Assembly: GCA_026786065.1 (NCBI GenBank) | Contig: JAJAYS010000009.1 | Location: forward strand, 1 to 5,690 | Source of the DNA: Polaromonas sp. | GTDB taxonomy: Bacteria > Pseudomonadota > Gammaproteobacteria > Burkholderiales > Burkholderiaceae_C | Length of the DNA: 5,690 nucleotides | Direction of reading: 5' to 3' | Shown: one piece after another, positions 4,091 to 5,690 of the stretch | How the letters are laid out: every line of letters begins with the position of its first letter | How positions within the stretch are numbered: the stretch's first letter is position 1 | The notes under the pieces: model-generated | Seen by the model: the letters and a program-made list of their open reading frames with translations, nothing else | What the model was told of the DNA's origin: nothing | Database searches by the model: none | Made by a program: the position numbers and the translations under genes

Positions 4091-5690
4091 GTGATCCCTG
4101 CCGCGCCCCAATCGCCTGCCCCTCGTCCGATTCCGGTCAGCCCGGCGCAGCGCGCCCGCTTGCGCCGGCCCGCGCTTACCGCGGAAGCACTGGTGTTGCT
4201 GGGCGCCAGCTTCATGCTGCTCGCCGGGAACGGGCCGTTCTGGCGCGCGGCGCTTGCTGGCCGGGATTTTTCGCAGATCAGCTCCTGGGGCTTTGCTGCG
4301 GCGCTGTTCGCGATATTCGGGGGGGCTTACTGCGTGTTCGCGCTGCTGCTTTCGACGCGCTGGACCGTCAAACCGCTGCTGGCGCTGCTGATCCTCGTCA
4401 CGGCATTTGCGTCCTGGTTCATGGAGCGTTATGCGATCTACCTGGACCGGTCTATGGTGCGCAATCTGCTGCAAACCGATGTTCGGGAGGCCGCCGATCT
4501 GTTGACCTGGGCCCTGGTCCCTCATGTGCTGCTTTTTGGCGTGTTGCCGGCCGCACTGGTGTTCTGGTTCGATATTGAGCGAAGCGGGTGGCTGCGCGCC
4601 TCGATGCGACGTCTGGCCTGGCTGCTTGGCTGCGCCGCCATCGCCGGGCTTGCGTTGTGGCTGGTCTTTGCCGACTTTGCATCGCTGATGCGCAACCAGA
4701 CGGCCTTGCGGCATCTGATGACGCCGGGCAATGCCGTCGCTGCCCTGACGTCCGAGGCCTGGCTCCACGGCAGGCGGCCCACCGGCCCCAAGTCGGTCGT
4801 CGGCGCAGACGCACGATTGCTTGAAAGCTGGGGCAAGCGGACCCGCCCTGTGTTGTTTGTTTTGGTGGTGGGTGAAACCGCCCGGGCTCAGAACTTTTCG
4901 CTAAACGGCTACGCACGCCAAACCAACCCGCAGCTGGCAAAGCGCGATGTCCTGAACTTCTCGAATGCCAAGGCTTGCGGCACGTCAACAGCTGTTTCCC
5001 TTCCCTGCATGTTTTCGCCGTTCGGCCGGGCCAACTACGACGAGGCGAAAATTCGGTCGCACGAGTCGGTGCTCGACGTACTGCAGCGCGCCGGATTCAA
5101 GGTGCTCTGGCGGGACAACCAGTCGGGCTGCAAGGGGGTCTGCGACGGCGTGGCGGCCGAGCAGGTGGGCACCGCCGGGATTGACGGCATTTGCCCTGAA
5201 GGCCAATGCTTCGACGAGGCCTTGCTGCACGGCATGGAGGGCATTGCAAAAGATGCGTCCGGGAATTTGTTTGTCGTGATGCACCAGATGGGCAGCCACG
5301 GCCCGGCCTATTTCAAGCGCTACCCGGCGACCTTCAGGCAGTTCACGCCGGCCTGCGAAAACGAAGACCTGCGCCACTGCACACCGGCCGAAATCGTCAA
5401 TGCCTACGACAACTCGCTGCTCTACACCGATTTTTTCCTGTCAAAGGTGATCGGCTTTCTACAGGGTGCGCAAGCCCGCTACGACACCGCCATGCTGTAT
5501 GTGTCGGACCACGGCGAGTCGCTGGGCGAGAACGGGCTGTATTTGCATGGCATGCCCTATGCCATTGCGCCGGACGTGCAAACGCGTGTGCCGCTGCTGA
5601 CCTGGCTGTCGCCGGGCTTTGCCAGCAGTTTCGGCATCGACACGGCTTGCTTGCGCTCCCGGTCGGACTTGCCACTAAGCCACGACAACC
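4091..5690 (+). CDS. eptA: Lipid A phosphoethanolamine transferase (EptA/MCR family), 3'-truncated by window edge
   Basis: The frame is open for 533 codons to the window end without a stop. The enzyme transfers phosphoethanolamine from phosphatidylethanolamine to lipid A, lowering envelope negative charge and reducing binding of polymyxin-type peptides. Five membrane segments lie at about 30-50, 66-88, 94-111, 138-159 and 175-194. The NLLQTDVREAADLL stretch carries Asn125, Thr129 and Glu133, equivalent to phospholipid-binding residues of EptA. The periplasmic sulfatase-fold domain keeps the whole zinc site: Glu262 (VGETARAQNFS), nucleophile Thr300 (CGTSTAVSLPC), His403 (MGSHGPAY), Asp473-His474 (SDHGES) and His486 (YLHG). 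Their spacing matches MCR-1. Four Cys pairs (starting at Cys296/306) fit the family's disulfides. The window stops inside LSHDN, roughly 20-40 residues before the usual end. The GTG start is uncertain: GTG 4049 is an alternative but would lie too close to the regulatory box. The ~28-residue Pro/Ala-rich N-terminus is atypical. Confidence 0.94.
   Translation, partial: MIPAAPQSPAPRPIPVSPAQRARLRRPALTAEALVLLGASFMLLAGNGPFWRAALAGRDFSQISSWGFAAALFAIFGGAYCVFALLLSTRWTVKPLLALLILVTAFASWFMERYAIYLDRSMVRNLLQTDVREAADLLTWALVPHVLLFGVLPAALVFWFDIERSGWLRASMRRLAWLLGCAAIAGLALWLVFADFASLMRNQTALRHLMTPGNAVAALTSEAWLHGRRPTGPKSVVGADARLLESWGKRTRPVLFVLVVGETARAQNFSLNGYARQTNPQLAKRDVLNFSNAKACGTSTAVSLPCMFSPFGRANYDEAKIRSHESVLDVLQRAGFKVLWRDNQSGCKGVCDGVAAEQVGTAGIDGICPEGQCFDEALLHGMEGIAKDASGNLFVVMHQMGSHGPAYFKRYPATFRQFTPACENEDLRHCTPAEIVNAYDNSLLYTDFFLSKVIGFLQGAQARYDTAMLYVSDHGESLGENGLYLHGMPYAIAPDVQTRVPLLTWLSPGFASSFGIDTACLRSRSDLPLSHDN

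Noticed and set aside
3835..4215. 126-residue minus-strand frame over repeat copy B and the eptA start
   Set aside because: It overlaps eptA on the opposite strand, and in copy A frame-breaking indels disrupt the same reading, so the conservation is of DNA, not protein.
4025..4768. 247-residue minus-strand frame and shorter frames within eptA
   Set aside because: They are antisense to a gene with all EptA catalytic residues; their composition (Arg, Gln, Pro, Gly) is typical of shadows.
1..5690. CRISPR array, tRNA, rRNA, phage or complete insertion sequence
   Set aside because: No regularly spaced repeats, tRNA-like folds, rRNA stretches, integrase or transposase motifs were seen on either strand.

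Overview
The window is GC-rich bacterial DNA with a dense gene layout. Its proteins look betaproteobacterial, and the best match from memory is Burkholderiales/Comamonadaceae (Polaromonas-like). The main support is the EF-P, which is of the Neisseria/Pseudomonas arginine type, plus the style of the RmuC and LOG proteins. Genus is an inference, since no search could be run. The first ~60 bases look like unreliable contig- or read-end sequence.

Layout, left to right: (1) the C-terminal end of a D-2-hydroxyacid dehydrogenase (+), followed 22 bases later by rmuC (+), probably one transcript. (2) A 461-base non-coding stretch between convergent genes, holding repeat copy A and a nested palindrome cluster. 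(3) A LOG-family nucleotide phosphoribohydrolase-like gene (-). (4) efp (-), encoding elongation factor P with Arg32 at the loop tip, separated from the LOG gene by a good intrinsic terminator. (5) A 395-base divergent intergenic region holding an AGTGGGT tandem repeat in the efp leader, repeat copy B (inverted relative to A), a terminator-like hairpin and a PmrA/BasR-type box. (6) A lipid A phosphoethanolamine transferase of the EptA/MCR family (+), running off the right edge just short of its C-terminus.

Three observations stand out. First, two intergenic ~142-base sequences at 1752-1893 and 3852-3993 align in inverted orientation at about 72% identity (hand count) and enclose exactly the LOG-efp pair. 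This is a dispersed-repeat or MITE-like candidate not explained by any gene. Second, CTTAAG-N5-TTTAAG lies 62 bases upstream of the chosen eptA start and fits the PmrA response-regulator site, giving a specific hypothesis for regulation of lipid A modification. Third, EF-P carries Arg32, predicting EarP-type rhamnosylation, yet earP is not next to efp here.

The genes do not form one pathway. They cover redox metabolism (dehydrogenase fragment), genome maintenance (rmuC), nucleotide metabolism (LOG), translation of polyproline stretches (efp) and envelope charge modification (eptA).
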